From: CAXXOK01 sp963675655
GTDB lineage: Bacteria > Bacillota > Clostridia > Christensenellales > Aristaeellaceae
Direction of reading: 5' to 3'
NCBI GenBank assembly: GCA_963675655.1
Contig: OY776489.1
Span: 1,984,001 to 2,048,000, forward strand
Length of the DNA stretch: 64,000 nt
The notes beneath the pieces are model-generated. The model did not search any database. It was not told where the DNA came from and saw only the letters and a program-made list of their open reading frames with translations. Of the stretch, positions 34,940-44,925 are shown in pieces. How positions within the stretch are numbered: the stretch's first letter is position 1; each line of letters starts with the position of its first letter. The translations under genes were made by a program, and so were the position numbers.

Positions 34940-36688
34940 TTAAGCCAGTATCATACCCTCTCCGGGCTCCAGTTTCACTTCGACCAGACCGCTCCATACC
35001 GGCAGCGAGGTTTCGGCATACAGGTCGTGTACAGCGGCTTTGCCGCCCAGCGCTTCCGGCAGAGGCAGTTGAGCGGTGAGCGGATCGGTACCGGTGTTGA
35101 GCACGCACAATAGGCGCTCGTCCTTGGTAAAGCGCTCGTAGGCATACAAACCGTTACTCTCTACCTGCCAGGTGCGAAATTCGCCGATGCGCAGCGCTTC
35201 ATGTGCGGCGCGCAGGGACGTAAGCTTTTGGTAATGGGCGCGGGTCGCGTTGCCATCTACATTATCCCAGCGCATGGCGCGGCGGTTATCCGGGTCGGCT
35301 CCGCCTTCCATAGCCAGCTCGTCGCCGTAGTAAATAATGGGCACGCCCATAAAAGTAAACTGGAAAAACGATGCGCCATGCAGCATCCGCACATCGCCGC
35401 CCGCGCGGGTTAGTACACGGTCGGTATCGTGGGAACCCAAGAAAGTCCACAGTACATCCTGCGTGCGCTGCGGGTAGAGCATGGCGGCGTCGTTGATGGC
35501 GGCGTCAAACTCCGCAAGGCCTATGCTGTGGTAGCAAAAACGCTTCCACATGGCACGGCTTAGCACATAGTGCATAGTGGAATCAAACATATCTCCCTGG
35601 GTCAGCCATTCGCGGCTGTCATCCCAACACTCAGCAATCATCAAACTGTCAGGATTGACGCGCTTCATCATAGCATGGTATTTACGCCAGAAGTCCGGCC
35701 AGACCTCGGAGCTTACATCCAGCCGCCAGCCATCAATGCCGCACTCCTTCAGCCAGTATTCGCCGACACCGAGGAAGTACTCGGCGCATGCTTCGTTGCG
35801 CAGATTCAATTTGGGCATATAGGGCTCATGGCTGAAGGTGCGGTAGCCGCAGCTTTCCGAATGATCAAAGAAAAACCAGTCACGGTACTCACTGGCTTCG
35901 CCTTTTTCCATCGCATCGATAAACGGGGCAAACTGCAGGCCGCAGTGGTTAAAAACGCCATCCAGCACAAGGCGCATTCCGTTTTTGTGCAATTCGTCGA
36001 CCAGTGCCTTTAAATCTTCCAGCGTGCCCAGCAAAGGATCGATTTGGAAATAGTCGAAGGTGTTGTAACGGTGCGCGCTATCGCTTTGGAAAATGGGGGT
36101 TGTGTAAACTACCTTTACGCCCAAATCCTTTAAGTAGGGCACGGCTGCGCGCATACCGGCCAGATTGCCGCCGAAGCGGAACTCGCTTTGTACGCGGCTG
36201 CTGTTCCATGGCTCCAGTCCGTCTTCCTGCGGCCCTTCGCGGCGGAAGCGATCCGGGAAGATTTGGTACCCCACAGCGCCGCGCGCCCAATCCGGCATGG
36301 GGTCGCTGGGGTAGGCGTAGGCAAAGGTAAAGCATTCGCTGATGTCGTCGTTGCAGCCGCAGCCTGCGCGCAGCCCCGAGCCATCCAGCGTGAAGGTGCG
36401 CCCGCCGTCGGCAAACAGGAGAAACAGGTATTTCATGCGGGGGTCGTCCCAATGGAAACGAACCTCGTAATAGTCAAACAAGTCATCGCGATAGGCAACC
36501 TGCATGGAGTAGTCCTGCGCGCCTTCAAACGGGTTGGGAAACGTATAAGGGTTAGCAACCCGCGCGACGGCGGCCTCGAACTCACCCCGCCCGGTACGCA
36601 GGCGCAGCACAACATCGCCTTCCGGGGTTGTATGGCGGTATTCCAGCCATGGCATATGGTAAATAGAGCCAAGGGATAGTTGTTTCAC
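34940..36688 (-). CDS. GH13 alpha-glucanase (neopullulanase/cyclomaltodextrinase-like)
   Basis: Protein of 582 residues with no signal peptide, so probably cytoplasmic. An N-terminal beta domain (1-~120) precedes the (beta/alpha)8 barrel. GH13 conserved regions: DGVFNH (243-248), GWRLDVSSEV with nucleophile D324, AECWDD with acid/base E353, and GSHDTDRV with D421. The length and N-terminal domain fit the GH13_20 group acting on cyclodextrins, pullulan or maltodextrins. The gene is 65 bp downstream of a LacI-type regulator on the same strand, so both are probably one maltodextrin-responsive unit. No transporter genes are adjacent. Confidence 0.9.
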   Translation of the reverse strand: MKQLSLGSIYHMPWLEYRHTTPEGDVVLRLRTGRGEFEAAVARVANPYTFPNPFEGAQDYSMQVAYRDDLFDYYEVRFHWDDPRMKYLFLLFADGGRTFTLDGSGLRAGCGCNDDISECFTFAYAYPSDPMPDWARGAVGYQIFPDRFRREGPQEDGLEPWNSSRVQSEFRFGGNLAGMRAAVPYLKDLGVKVVYTTPIFQSDSAHRYNTFDYFQIDPLLGTLEDLKALVDELHKNGMRLVLDGVFNHCGLQFAPFIDAMEKGEASEYRDWFFFDHSESCGYRTFSHEPYMPKLNLRNEACAEYFLGVGEYWLKECGIDGWRLDVSSEVWPDFWRKYHAMMKRVNPDSLMIAECWDDSREWLTQGDMFDSTMHYVLSRAMWKRFCYHSIGLAEFDAAINDAAMLYPQRTQDVLWTFLGSHDTDRVLTRAGGDVRMLHGASFFQFTFMGVPIIYYGDELAMEGGADPDNRRAMRWDNVDGNATRAHYQKLTSLRAAHEALRIGEFRTWQVESNGLYAYERFTKDERLLCVLNTGTDPLTAQLPLPEALGGKAAVHDLYAETSLPVWSGLVEVKLEPGEGMILA

Positions 36689-36753
36689 AGTTAAAAATCC
36701 TCCTTAGGAATCATCGCTGCCGGTAATGATTTATACAGCTGTTAGTAAAAAGT

Positions 36754-37782
36754 CTATTCCGCAGCGATAGGCGCGACGGAATCGCGCTCGATCAGGGTAA
36801 AGGGTACGTTGATATGGGTCGGCTTCTCCACCGCGCCTGAAATGATGTTGAGCAGCAGCGACATAGCGTGCATGCCCAGCTCGCGCGGGTGAACATCGAC
36901 CGACGTTAGCGCCGGGGAATGGTATTGCCCGGCTTGGGTGTTGTTGAAACTGATAATGCTGACGTCGCCGGGTACGCAAAGCCCCAGCGTGAGTAAAAAC
37001 CCGTTCAAGCCGATAGAAAGGGGGTCATCCATGCTGACAACGGCGGTCGGGTGCTGATCGGCTTGGAAAATCTCGCCCAGATGGGCAAAATCCGGCACGT
37101 TTTCAATCATGCGGGAAGGGACAATCCAATCATCCATCACCGGAGCGCCAAATTCCGCCATGGCTTGCTTAAACCCTTTCAGGCGGTTTTCCATCATCAT
37201 AAATCGTTTGTCGTAGCCTAAAAACAGAATACGGCGATGACCGCAGTTAAGCAGGTATTTGGTCGCTTCATACCCTGCGCGCAGATTATCGTTATCCACG
37301 TAATAGCTGTTCTCCGGGTCCAGCGGATGGCCGATTTCCACCATGGGCAGGGTAATGCTGCCGGTGGACTGCGCCGGAGTGGTGAGCGTGGAAAGACAAA
37401 TTAGTCCAGATGCATAGCCGCTGTCGGCCAGATCGCGCATGGCGGCTTCCTCGCTCATGTTTTCCACACCTGTGCTCAGCAGCATATGGTAACGGCGCTC
37501 GCCTGCTACCTTGCCAAGCCCCTGTAATACCGCCGGGTAAAAAGGGTGTCCCATACTGGCGGCGGCCGACTCGGCAAACAAAACCCCTACGATGCGCGTT
37601 TCCTGCTTTACCAGGCTGCGCGCCATTTGGTTGGGATGAAAATCCAACGCTTTAGCTACTTTGCGTACGCGCTGGCGTACCTCCTCGGAAATCCGCGGGT
37701 TATCGCGAAGCGCACGGCTGACGGTTGAAGGGGATACCTCCGCAAGCCTTGCCACATCTTTGATGGTTGCTTTTGCCGCCAT
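36754..37782 (-). CDS. LacI family transcriptional regulator
   Basis: Protein of 342 residues starting MAAKATIKDVARLAEVS. The helix-turn-helix and hinge (SPSTVSRALRDNPRISEEVR, then NQMARSLVKQ) are intact. A periplasmic-binding-protein-like sensor domain follows (about 60-342). AAGGAG precedes the start; an upstream in-frame ATG at 37896 would begin inside the promoter -35 and is rejected. A perfect CAAACGTTTG palindrome at 37849-37858 lies just after the -10, so it likely represses itself and the downstream glucanase. The inducer is probably a maltooligosaccharide, by context. Confidence 0.92.
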   Translation of the reverse strand: MAAKATIKDVARLAEVSPSTVSRALRDNPRISEEVRQRVRKVAKALDFHPNQMARSLVKQETRIVGVLFAESAAASMGHPFYPAVLQGLGKVAGERRYHMLLSTGVENMSEEAAMRDLADSGYASGLICLSTLTTPAQSTGSITLPMVEIGHPLDPENSYYVDNDNLRAGYEATKYLLNCGHRRILFLGYDKRFMMMENRLKGFKQAMAEFGAPVMDDWIVPSRMIENVPDFAHLGEIFQADQHPTAVVSMDDPLSIGLNGFLLTLGLCVPGDVSIISFNNTQAGQYHSPALTSVDVHPRELGMHAMSLLLNIISGAVEKPTHINVPFTLIERDSVAPIAAE

Positions 37783-37848
37783 GGGATTTCTCCTTTCGGG
37801 TAACAGCAGGGAACACCGTAACAGTGGAATGAAAGCAGTCAAACTGTG

Positions 37849-37858
37849 CAAACGTTTG
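37849..37858. promoter_or_regulatory. LacI-type operator CAAACGTTTG
   Basis: A perfect 10-bp palindrome with the central CG typical of LacI/CcpA-family operators. It sits at about the transcription start of the lacI-type gene, where bound repressor would block initiation. Confidence 0.75.
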
Positions 37859-37867
37859 ACTTTCTGC

Positions 37868-37896
37868 ATCATACCGTGTTCCGCATCACTTGTCAA
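37868..37896 (-). promoter_or_regulatory. Promoter of the LacI-GH13 unit
   Basis: Minus strand: perfect TTGACA (37896-37891), 17-bp spacer, TATGAT (37873-37868). Confidence 0.8.
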
Positions 37897-38111
37897 GCAC
37901 GCATGGATTGCGCCAGAAAGTAACCGAAAAAGAAAAAAGAGAGTGCCTGCAATACGTCAATTGCAATCAACGGCTGGGTTTTTAAATATGTCCGTACATG
38001 ACGAGAGAAAGGAGTATATACTGCAAAAATGCAGCAAAAAGCATCCTCGGGACCTTGCTTAGGTACGGCTTGCGGATGGTTATATAACAAGCCTTTGTTG
38101 GAGATTCAAAC
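37897..38111. other. Intergenic region between divergent genes
   Basis: The divergent space between the LacI and transketolase promoters. It holds scattered short repeats and no convincing gene. The only ATG-led frame (28 codons from 38029) has its nearest AAAGGAG about 15 nt away. Confidence 0.4.
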
Positions 38112-38140
38112 TTGACAGCGCCATGATGTACTTTTATAAT
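38112..38140 (+). promoter_or_regulatory. Consensus sigma-A promoter of the transketolase operon
   Basis: Perfect TTGACA (38112-38117), 17-bp spacer and perfect TATAAT (38135-38140): the best promoter match in the window. Confidence 0.9.
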
Positions 38141-38146
38141 AGGTAC

Positions 38147-38335
38147 GAATATTTGCATGCTGCCAACGTCCACGATTTCCGCTGGAAGCGGATGGGAGGC
38201 GAAAGGCGCGTTTTTTGCGGCTTAGCACCCCCTGCGCCTTACCGGCGGCACGGATGGATGGGGATAGCGGCAGGAAGCGGAAAGCAATGCGGTGTAACGC
38301 CGCGCTTACCGGCAATGAGTAAGGAGAGAAAAATC
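38147..38335 (+). other. Long 5' leader of the transketolase operon
   Basis: About 190 nt of transcribed leader. It holds a TCCGC/GCGGA hairpin near 38178-38192, a GCGG..CCGC hairpin near 38290-38304, and the motif CTTACCGGC twice. I see no match to TPP or other riboswitch cores. A regulatory role is possible because the promoter is otherwise unregulated. Confidence 0.4.
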
Positions 38336-39148
38336 ATGACCATCCAAGAGCTTGAGGCTACGTGCAAGCAGGTTCGGCGCGATATCATCAACATGACCGC
38401 CGATGCCGGCTCGGGTCATCCCGGCGGGTCGTTATCCGCCACGGAAATACTGGTGGCGCTTTACTTTGAAAAAATGAACATCGACCCGCAGAATCCCCAC
38501 GCGGAGAGTCGTGACCGCTTTGTACTGTCCAAGGGCCATGCTACCCCCGGTTTGTACGGCGTGTTGGGCCGCCGGGGCTATTTCCCGGTAGAGGAGTTTA
38601 AAAACTTCCGTCAACTGCACAGCATGTTGCAGGGCCACCCGGATATGAAAAAATGCGTAGGCGTAGATGCCTCCACCGGTTCGCTGGGACAGGGCGCTTC
38701 CATTGCTACGGGCATGGCGCTGGGTGCGCGCTACATTGGCAACCCCTGCCATGTGTATGCGCTTTTAGGCGACGGCGAGTGCCAGGAAGGCCTGATTTGG
38801 GAAGCCTCCATGGCGGCTGCGCACTACGGGCTGGATAACCTGACCTTTATACTGGATAACAACGGTCTGCAAATTGACGGCAGCAACAACCAGGTAATGA
38901 GCCTGGGCGATGTGCATGCTAAATTTGCCGCTTTTGGCTTTAACGTTGTTACGGTGGAAGACGGCAACGATATTCAGCAGGTGCTGGATGCGTTGAATCA
39001 ACCTGCCGTAAAAGGCAAACCGACCTGCATTATCTGCCACACCGTAAAAGGCAAGGGCATTTCCTTTATGGAAAATCAGGTTGGCTGGCACGGCAAGGCC
39101 CCGAACGACGAGCAGCGCATGCAGGCGCTTAAGGAATTGGAGGCGTAA
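38336..39148 (+). CDS. Transketolase, N-terminal subunit
   Basis: Protein of 270 residues covering the TPP diphosphate-binding half of transketolase. Features: ADAGSGHPGGSLSATEIL, SKGHATPGLYGVL and GDGECQEGLIWEA, with the NNGLQIDG end of the GDG-N motif. The ATG at 38336 has AAGGAG upstream; longer in-frame starts would lie in the leader. Split transketolases are common in Clostridia; this half needs the next gene product. Role: pentose phosphate interconversions. Confidence 0.93.
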   Translation: MTIQELEATCKQVRRDIINMTADAGSGHPGGSLSATEILVALYFEKMNIDPQNPHAESRDRFVLSKGHATPGLYGVLGRRGYFPVEEFKNFRQLHSMLQGHPDMKKCVGVDASTGSLGQGASIATGMALGARYIGNPCHVYALLGDGECQEGLIWEASMAAAHYGLDNLTFILDNNGLQIDGSNNQVMSLGDVHAKFAAFGFNVVTVEDGNDIQQVLDALNQPAVKGKPTCIICHTVKGKGISFMENQVGWHGKAPNDEQRMQALKELEA

Positions 39149-39151
39149 CCC

Positions 39152-40078
39152 ATGAGTGAAAAGAAAGCCACCCGCGTTGCCTACGGCGAGACGCTGGTAG
39201 AATTGGGAAAACAAAATGACAAAATTGTGGTGTTGGACGCTGATTTGGCGGCGGCCACGATGACCGGATACTTCCGTAAGGAGTTTCCGAACCGCCACTT
39301 TGAATGCGGCATTGCCGAAGCAGATTTAGTTGATTTGGGCGTTGGCATGAGCACCATGGGTCTTACACCCTTCTGCTCCACCTTTGCGGTATTTGCGGGG
39401 CGCTGCTTTGAGCAGATTCGCAACTCCGTGTGCTACCCGCATAATAATGTAAAACTAGCCTTTACCCATGCTGGCCTGACCGTCGGCGAGGACGGCGGTA
39501 GCCATCAGGCGATTGAAGATGTTGCGTTGATGCGTGTTCTGCCCGGCATGACGGTAATCGCGCCCTGCGATGCCAACGAAACCCGTAAAGCCGTTATGGC
39601 TGCCGCCGAGATCGACGGCCCGGTTTACCTGCGCCTTGCGCGCCTGCCTACTGCGATCTTTGACGATATGCCTTTTACCGTCGGCAAGGGAAACGTTATT
39701 CGCGAAGGTAAAGATGCGGTACTGTTTACCTATGGCACCATGGTGGAAGTATCGCTGGATGCGGCAAAGATGCTGGAGGAGAAAGGCATCGACGCGGCGG
39801 TTGTGAACCTGCACACCATTAAACCGCTGGACGAAGAACTGATTCGTACCTACGCGGCCAAGTGTAAAAACGCCTTTACCGTGGAAGAGCATAACGTAAT
39901 CGGTGGCCTGGGTGATGCGGCGGCTTCGGCACTGGTGGGCAATGTAGCCTGCAAGTTTATGAAAATCGGCGTAGAAGACCGCTTCGGCCAGTCCGGCAAG
40001 CCCATGGACGTACTGCGTGAGTACGGGCTGTGCGCGGATCAGATTGCGGATAAGGTGGAAAAAGCGATCAAGGGCTAA
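39152..40078 (+). CDS. Transketolase, C-terminal subunit
   Basis: Protein of 308 residues holding the pyrimidine-binding domain (FECGIAEADLVDLGVGMSTMG with the catalytic glutamate, THAGLTVGEDGGSHQ) and the C-terminal transketolase domain (about 185-300). It starts 3 bp after the first subunit stop, consistent with balanced synthesis of a heterotetramer. A terminator follows at 40133. Confidence 0.93.
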   Translation: MSEKKATRVAYGETLVELGKQNDKIVVLDADLAAATMTGYFRKEFPNRHFECGIAEADLVDLGVGMSTMGLTPFCSTFAVFAGRCFEQIRNSVCYPHNNVKLAFTHAGLTVGEDGGSHQAIEDVALMRVLPGMTVIAPCDANETRKAVMAAAEIDGPVYLRLARLPTAIFDDMPFTVGKGNVIREGKDAVLFTYGTMVEVSLDAAKMLEEKGIDAAVVNLHTIKPLDEELIRTYAAKCKNAFTVEEHNVIGGLGDAAASALVGNVACKFMKIGVEDRFGQSGKPMDVLREYGLCADQIADKVEKAIKG

Positions 40079-40132
40079 GCCTTCGCCATAAGAGGCGGGC
40101 AATAGCATAAACCCTAATTGGAAACAAATAAG

Positions 40133-40192
40133 CCCGGTTCAGGCAGAGGTATACCTACTGGTATGCGCGAGGCTGAACCGGGTTGCTTTTTT
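40133..40192 (+). terminator. Terminator of the transketolase operon
   Basis: CCCGGTTCAG (40133-40142) pairs with CTGAACCGGG (40173-40182) around a 30-nt loop that holds its own AGGTATACCT palindrome. TTGCTTTTTT follows. Confidence 0.75.
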
Positions 40193-40305
40193 GCAAATTT
40201 ACGCAGTGAAAGCATGTTAAGCTTGGCTGGCGAGCAACTATATAGAAAGACGATACGCAGACGGCGGGCGGAATGGCTTGCAAAACGGATAGGGACAAGT
40301 CGTGC

Positions 40306-40334
40306 TTTCATCCGTAGGGGTGTTGTGGTATGAT
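40306..40334 (+). promoter_or_regulatory. Extended -10 promoter of the nitroreductase gene
   Basis: TATGAT (40329-40334) with TGG just upstream and a weak TTTCAT -35 at 17 bp. It lies 40 bp before the ATG. Confidence 0.4.
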
Positions 40335-40373
40335 AGATGTATGCCGACAAATCCAAAAAGGAGTAACTGCCTT

Positions 40374-40889
40374 ATGAATACAACCGAAGTGATCCGTGCG
40401 CGTAGAAGCATACGCAAATACCAAAAGAATCAGACCATCCCACAGGAACAGTTAGATATGATTCTGGAAGCGGCCATGTGCGCTCCCAGCGCGCACAATG
40501 CGCGGCCTTGGGAGTTTGTTGTGGTGGAAAACGCAGCGCTGCGTACGGAGATTACAAAAATCCATCCGTACTGCCGGTCGCTGCCGGATGCGTCGCTGGC
40601 GATTGTGGTTTGCGCACGCCCCAAGGATAGCCCGCCCGCACCGGGCGAGGGCTTCTGGCCGCAGGATTGCGCAGCGGCAACGGAAAACATAATGCTGCAG
40701 GCTAAGGAACTGGGCTACGGCACCTGCTGGTGCGGCGTATACCCGGATATGGCGTGTGCCAATGCGCTGGCAAAGCTTTTGGACATTCGCAATGCGGTTC
40801 CGTTTTCGCTGATTATTCTCGGCGTAGCGGATGAGGAACCCGCCAGACGCGGACAATACGATCCCAGCCGTGTGCAGTACCGCCGCTAA
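40374..40889 (+). CDS. Nitroreductase family FMN oxidoreductase
   Basis: Protein of 171 residues starting MNTTEVIRARRSIRKYQ. RRSIRKY is the FMN-phosphate-binding motif, and APSAHNARPWEFVVV and GYGTCWCGVYPD complete the compact nitroreductase fold. The start at 40374 has AAGGAG 10 nt upstream. It is probably an NAD(P)H-dependent flavoenzyme; the natural substrate is unknown. It may be co-transcribed with the ACT-domain gene 39 bp downstream. Confidence 0.88.
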   Translation: MNTTEVIRARRSIRKYQKNQTIPQEQLDMILEAAMCAPSAHNARPWEFVVVENAALRTEITKIHPYCRSLPDASLAIVVCARPKDSPPAPGEGFWPQDCAAATENIMLQAKELGYGTCWCGVYPDMACANALAKLLDIRNAVPFSLIILGVADEEPARRGQYDPSRVQYRR

Positions 40890-40928
40890 GCATAGCGTGA
40901 CGTACCGTTTGCCAAAGGAGAAAATGGG

Positions 40929-41312
40929 ATGACGATTGAAGTTTTACCGCAGGAGTTTTCCGTATGCAAGGTTGCGGATGTGTCCGCACTTACGCTGGCA
41001 TCGCCGTTCAGCTTTTCCGCTTGGACAGACAATGAGTGCTCGCTGGTTTGTCCAAGCGAAACAGCGCCGTCCCTCTCCCGCTACCGGGAGGACGGGTGGC
41101 GCGCTATGCGTATTGTAGGGCTGCTAGCTTTTTCCATGGTGGGCGTATTGGCCTATATTACCCGGATAATGGCGGATGCGGATATATCGGTATTTGCGCT
41201 GTCCACGTTTGATACGGATTACTGGCTGGTGAAAGAGGACCGGCTGGAGCGGGCAATCTCCGTGCTTGAGGCGGATGGATGCACGGTAATCGTAAAGAAC
41301 GCAATAGATTAG
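40929..41312 (+). CDS. ACT domain-containing protein
   Basis: Protein of 127 residues. The C-terminal half (about 60-125) is an ACT domain of the ACT_7 type: GLLAFSMVGVLAYITRIM, ISVFALSTFDTDYWLVKE, then AISVLEADGCTVI. Such small proteins are often annotated as amino-acid-binding regulators, but no partner is known. AAAGGAG lies upstream. It ends 10 bp before the promoter of tRNA-Gly/tuf. Confidence 0.85.
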   Translation: MTIEVLPQEFSVCKVADVSALTLASPFSFSAWTDNECSLVCPSETAPSLSRYREDGWRAMRIVGLLAFSMVGVLAYITRIMADADISVFALSTFDTDYWLVKEDRLERAISVLEADGCTVIVKNAID

Positions 41313-41321
41313 AAAAATGAG

Positions 41322-41350
41322 TTGACAACAGGGGATAAAACCGATAAAAT
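41322..41350 (+). promoter_or_regulatory. Promoter of tRNA-Gly and tuf
   Basis: Perfect TTGACA (41322-41327), 17-bp spacer, TAAAAT (41345-41350), 32 bp before the tRNA 5' end. Confidence 0.8.
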
Positions 41351-41382
41351 AGGCTTTGTTTGGGGCGAAGCTGTGCGGACGT

Positions 41383-41456
41383 GCGGGTGTAACTCAATGG
41401 TAGAGTTCTAGCTTCCCAAGCTAGCTACGTGGGTTCGATTCCCATCACCCGCTCCA
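41383..41456 (+). tRNA. tRNA-Gly (anticodon CCC)
   Basis: 74 nt including encoded CCA. The acceptor stem GCGGGTG pairs with CACCCGC. The anticodon arm is CTAGC-TTCCCAA-GCTAG, giving anticodon CCC for GGG codons. The T-arm is GTGGG-TTCGATT-CCCAT. No terminator separates it from tuf (53 bp), so the tRNA is probably cut from the tuf transcript. Confidence 0.95.
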
Positions 41457-41508
41457 ACCGCATGCAACGAACCGACAACAATCGGAAGCGAATAAGGAGG
41501 AACAATCC

Positions 41509-42723
<1,215 letters not shown>

Positions 42724-42744
42724 GAACCCCAACATCAAAGCATA

Positions 42745-42779
42745 AACCCGCTGGGAGCGTTTGCTCCCGGCGGGTTTTT
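42745..42779 (+). terminator. Terminator of tuf
   Basis: AACCCGC and GGGAGC pair with GCTCCC and GCGGGTT around a GTTT loop, ending in a T-run (TTTTTC). Confidence 0.9.
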
Positions 42780-42903
42780 CGTATGCATTCTAAAAGACGC
42801 ACTTGCTACAAATGAGAACGGGGCAGGCAGCTAAAAAATCACATAGTGTTTATATTTGCAGACAGAATAGTTATACTTTTAGTAGTAAGAGGTGCGTTCT
42901 GCT

Positions 42904-44530
42904 TTGAAGTATGACCTGGGGCTGTTGCTTACGCTTTGCTGCATATGAAATACGGGGAGGCGATTGCCTGCGCGCAGGATGGAACTGCTGTGGCCGATAC
43001 GGTAGCGGAGCAGACGGTTACGTATCAGGCTGGAGAAGGCGCAGATACGATGATACAGACGATGGATGTAGCGGGTACGCTCATCACCTGCCGATAAGAC
43101 GGCGCTGCACTGACTGTATCTGCACAGGAAAATTTGACAGCTATCGGCAACGTAGAAGATGCGGATACTGTGGATGCGGGTGGCTATCTGCTGGAATTGG
43201 ATAAAAGTTACTATACGCAACAGCAAGCGTGCGTAACGCTTTCGGATGGGAAAATATTTACGGCGCGAAACCCAAAATATGCGTCGTCGAATATGGTGGA
43301 GTATATGAGCGCGCTTTAAGAAGACGTTAACGCAACGATTACAAATTATGGAGTCGGCCCGGAGGCTGGCAAAACGTGGACGGACTGTTTTGATACAGAT
43401 TCTTTGCTGTCGCTTTACGGTGTGCCGAACTTTCCAAGAACCCGGATGTTGGGTACTCATCTACTTACCTTTGGCTGGATACCGGAAGCGAAAAAATCCA
43501 TTTGGAGCCGTTGTGGGATTTTGATATTACCTATACGCTGCGCAATCGCGATGGCTGGCAGGATGCAACCGGTTATACCGACAGCGACGGAAGCTGGTGG
43601 TATTGGTGTGCCGCTGCCGGATTTTCAGACGCAGGCAAGCCGGTATTTCCAAAACACGTTTCTACCTATTATAAAAGAAATTCTGCTGGGGGATGAGGAT
43701 GCGCATGGTCGTACCTGCATTCGCTGGCCTGGTACTGGGAAGAAGAACGTGCTACGCGCCAGTTGTACGATGTGTTGCGGAACCCAAAATCGGCGTTTGA
43801 TTCGATCGTTGTGGATGCGTATAAAGAAAATTATTTGGATTTACGTTCCTTCTTACAGGAGCGCCTGGCTGGATAAAGACAGAGTTGGATAGCTGGCCGC
43901 TGTCGGAAGAAGCGCAAGAATTGGCGATTACCCTGACATCTCCTCATGCTAACGTTGAAGAAGGCGCGACATTGTCGATGAATGATCTGCACAACAATGC
44001 CGAAATGGCAGAAATGGAAGTAAGCATCAAATCGGAAGCGGTTGAAACAGAGGGTACGGGTTGGCATGCAGCAATCACGCTGGACGCAAAACCCGGCGTA
44101 TAGATTTCGGATGATTTGCAGGTGAGTGCCAACCGCACTGCAATTCCGATCTACCGGAATGATGATAGTTCCGTAACACTCACCGCCTATTTTGCGAATC
44201 CATCCTATCTGCCAGCGGAGTACGGGGACGCAGATTACGGATTGGTTTTCAATGCAGACTATTATGCGCTGCATTACCCAGAGGTTGTAGCGGAGGTGGG
44301 GAATGATCCGCAAGCGCTGCTGGAATAATATGGGGACTAGGGGATGGAGGAAGGGCAGGTTACCAATTCGTTTTTCCCCGGGAAATACTGGAGCAGCTGC
44401 CGGAAGGGGAAGGCATGCTGGGAGCGTACCGTGAAGATGTGGTTTTTCTTTACAGAGGCAGGGTATGAGGACTGGATGAACCGCCTTGGACGGTTTTTTA
44501 CGCCCGCAGTTTGGGCAAAGGCGCTCTCCT
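42904..44530 (+). pseudogene. Decayed CotH-kinase family surface protein gene
   Basis: A once-continuous gene is now spread over frames. Nonsense codons lie at 43095 and 43317 in the first frame; a frameshift occurs near 43431-43436. A stop follows at 43694 and another shift before about 43730. A third frame runs from about 43885 with stops at 44101, 44326 and 44338. Recovered pieces include GGYLLELDKSYY, FTARNPKYASSNMVEYM, KNPDVGYSSTYLWLD and HLEPLWDFDITY, typical of CotH kinases that phosphorylate spore-coat or surface proteins. The tail has a GLVFNADYYALHYPEVV repeat as in clostridial surface proteins. Even if sequencing errors explain one break, at least eight lesions make decay the best reading. 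Confidence 0.8.
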
Positions 44531-44540
44531 GAGCGAAAAC

Positions 44541-44663
44541 CTGTGATAAATCGTATGGACACACACGCGTGCGTGTTCTATCAGAAATCGTAGAACCGCC
44601 ATATTGCAGTATATTGCGTGATATCTTTAATGAAAAAAATTCTAAAAAAAGTTAAAAAAAGGC
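44541..44663. other. Intergenic region before the rpsJ promoter
   Basis: AT-rich stretch after the pseudogene. It has an imperfect ACACACGCGTGCGTGT dyad (about 44563-44580) and A-rich tracts (44633-44660) that may act as an UP element for the ribosomal promoter. No gene is seen. Confidence 0.4.
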
Positions 44664-44692
44664 TTGCATTTCTCTTTGACTTTCGCTATAAT
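44664..44692 (+). promoter_or_regulatory. Promoter of the S10 ribosomal operon
   Basis: TTGCAT (44664-44669), 17-bp spacer, perfect TATAAT (44687-44692). A-tracts (AAAAAAA twice) lie immediately upstream, as in strong UP-element promoters. Confidence 0.8.
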
Positions 44693-44698
44693 AACGAG

Positions 44699-44925
44699 GC
44701 TGTCTGTTTAGGAATGAAGCGATAAGTTGCCGCCATGGCCATGGCGGGTAATTATCGTGGACCAGCCCGGAAATCGGGCGACGGACTTGAGGCACCGCAA
44801 GCGTGAGCTTCGGTTGGCTTTCGCGGACAACGCAACGCGGCGAGAGCAAATCTCGCCGATTGAAAAGCAGCTGATGGACACGCCCGGAACGGTGTACTTG
44901 AGACGAGAGTCAAGGAGGTACAAAA
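44699..44925 (+). other. Structured 5' leader of the S10 operon
   Basis: A transcribed leader of about 225 nt with successive hairpins: CCGCCAT/ATGGCGG (44730-44747), GCCCG/CGGGC (44765-44779), ACCGcAAGC/GCTTCGGT (44794-44814) and CGGCGAGA/TCTCGCCG (44838-44858). It ends in AAGGAGGT before rpsJ. This is probably a target for autoregulation by a ribosomal protein (L4 in other bacteria). No sequence likeness to the E. coli leader was seen. Confidence 0.55.

Noticed and set aside
38029..38115. A 28-codon ATG-led ORF before the transketolase promoter
   Set aside because: The nearest AAAGGAG is about 15 nt away, the composition is not distinctive and it runs into the promoter.
38147..38335. TPP riboswitch before the transketolase genes
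   Set aside because: The conserved CUGAGA and GAUC-type core segments are absent.
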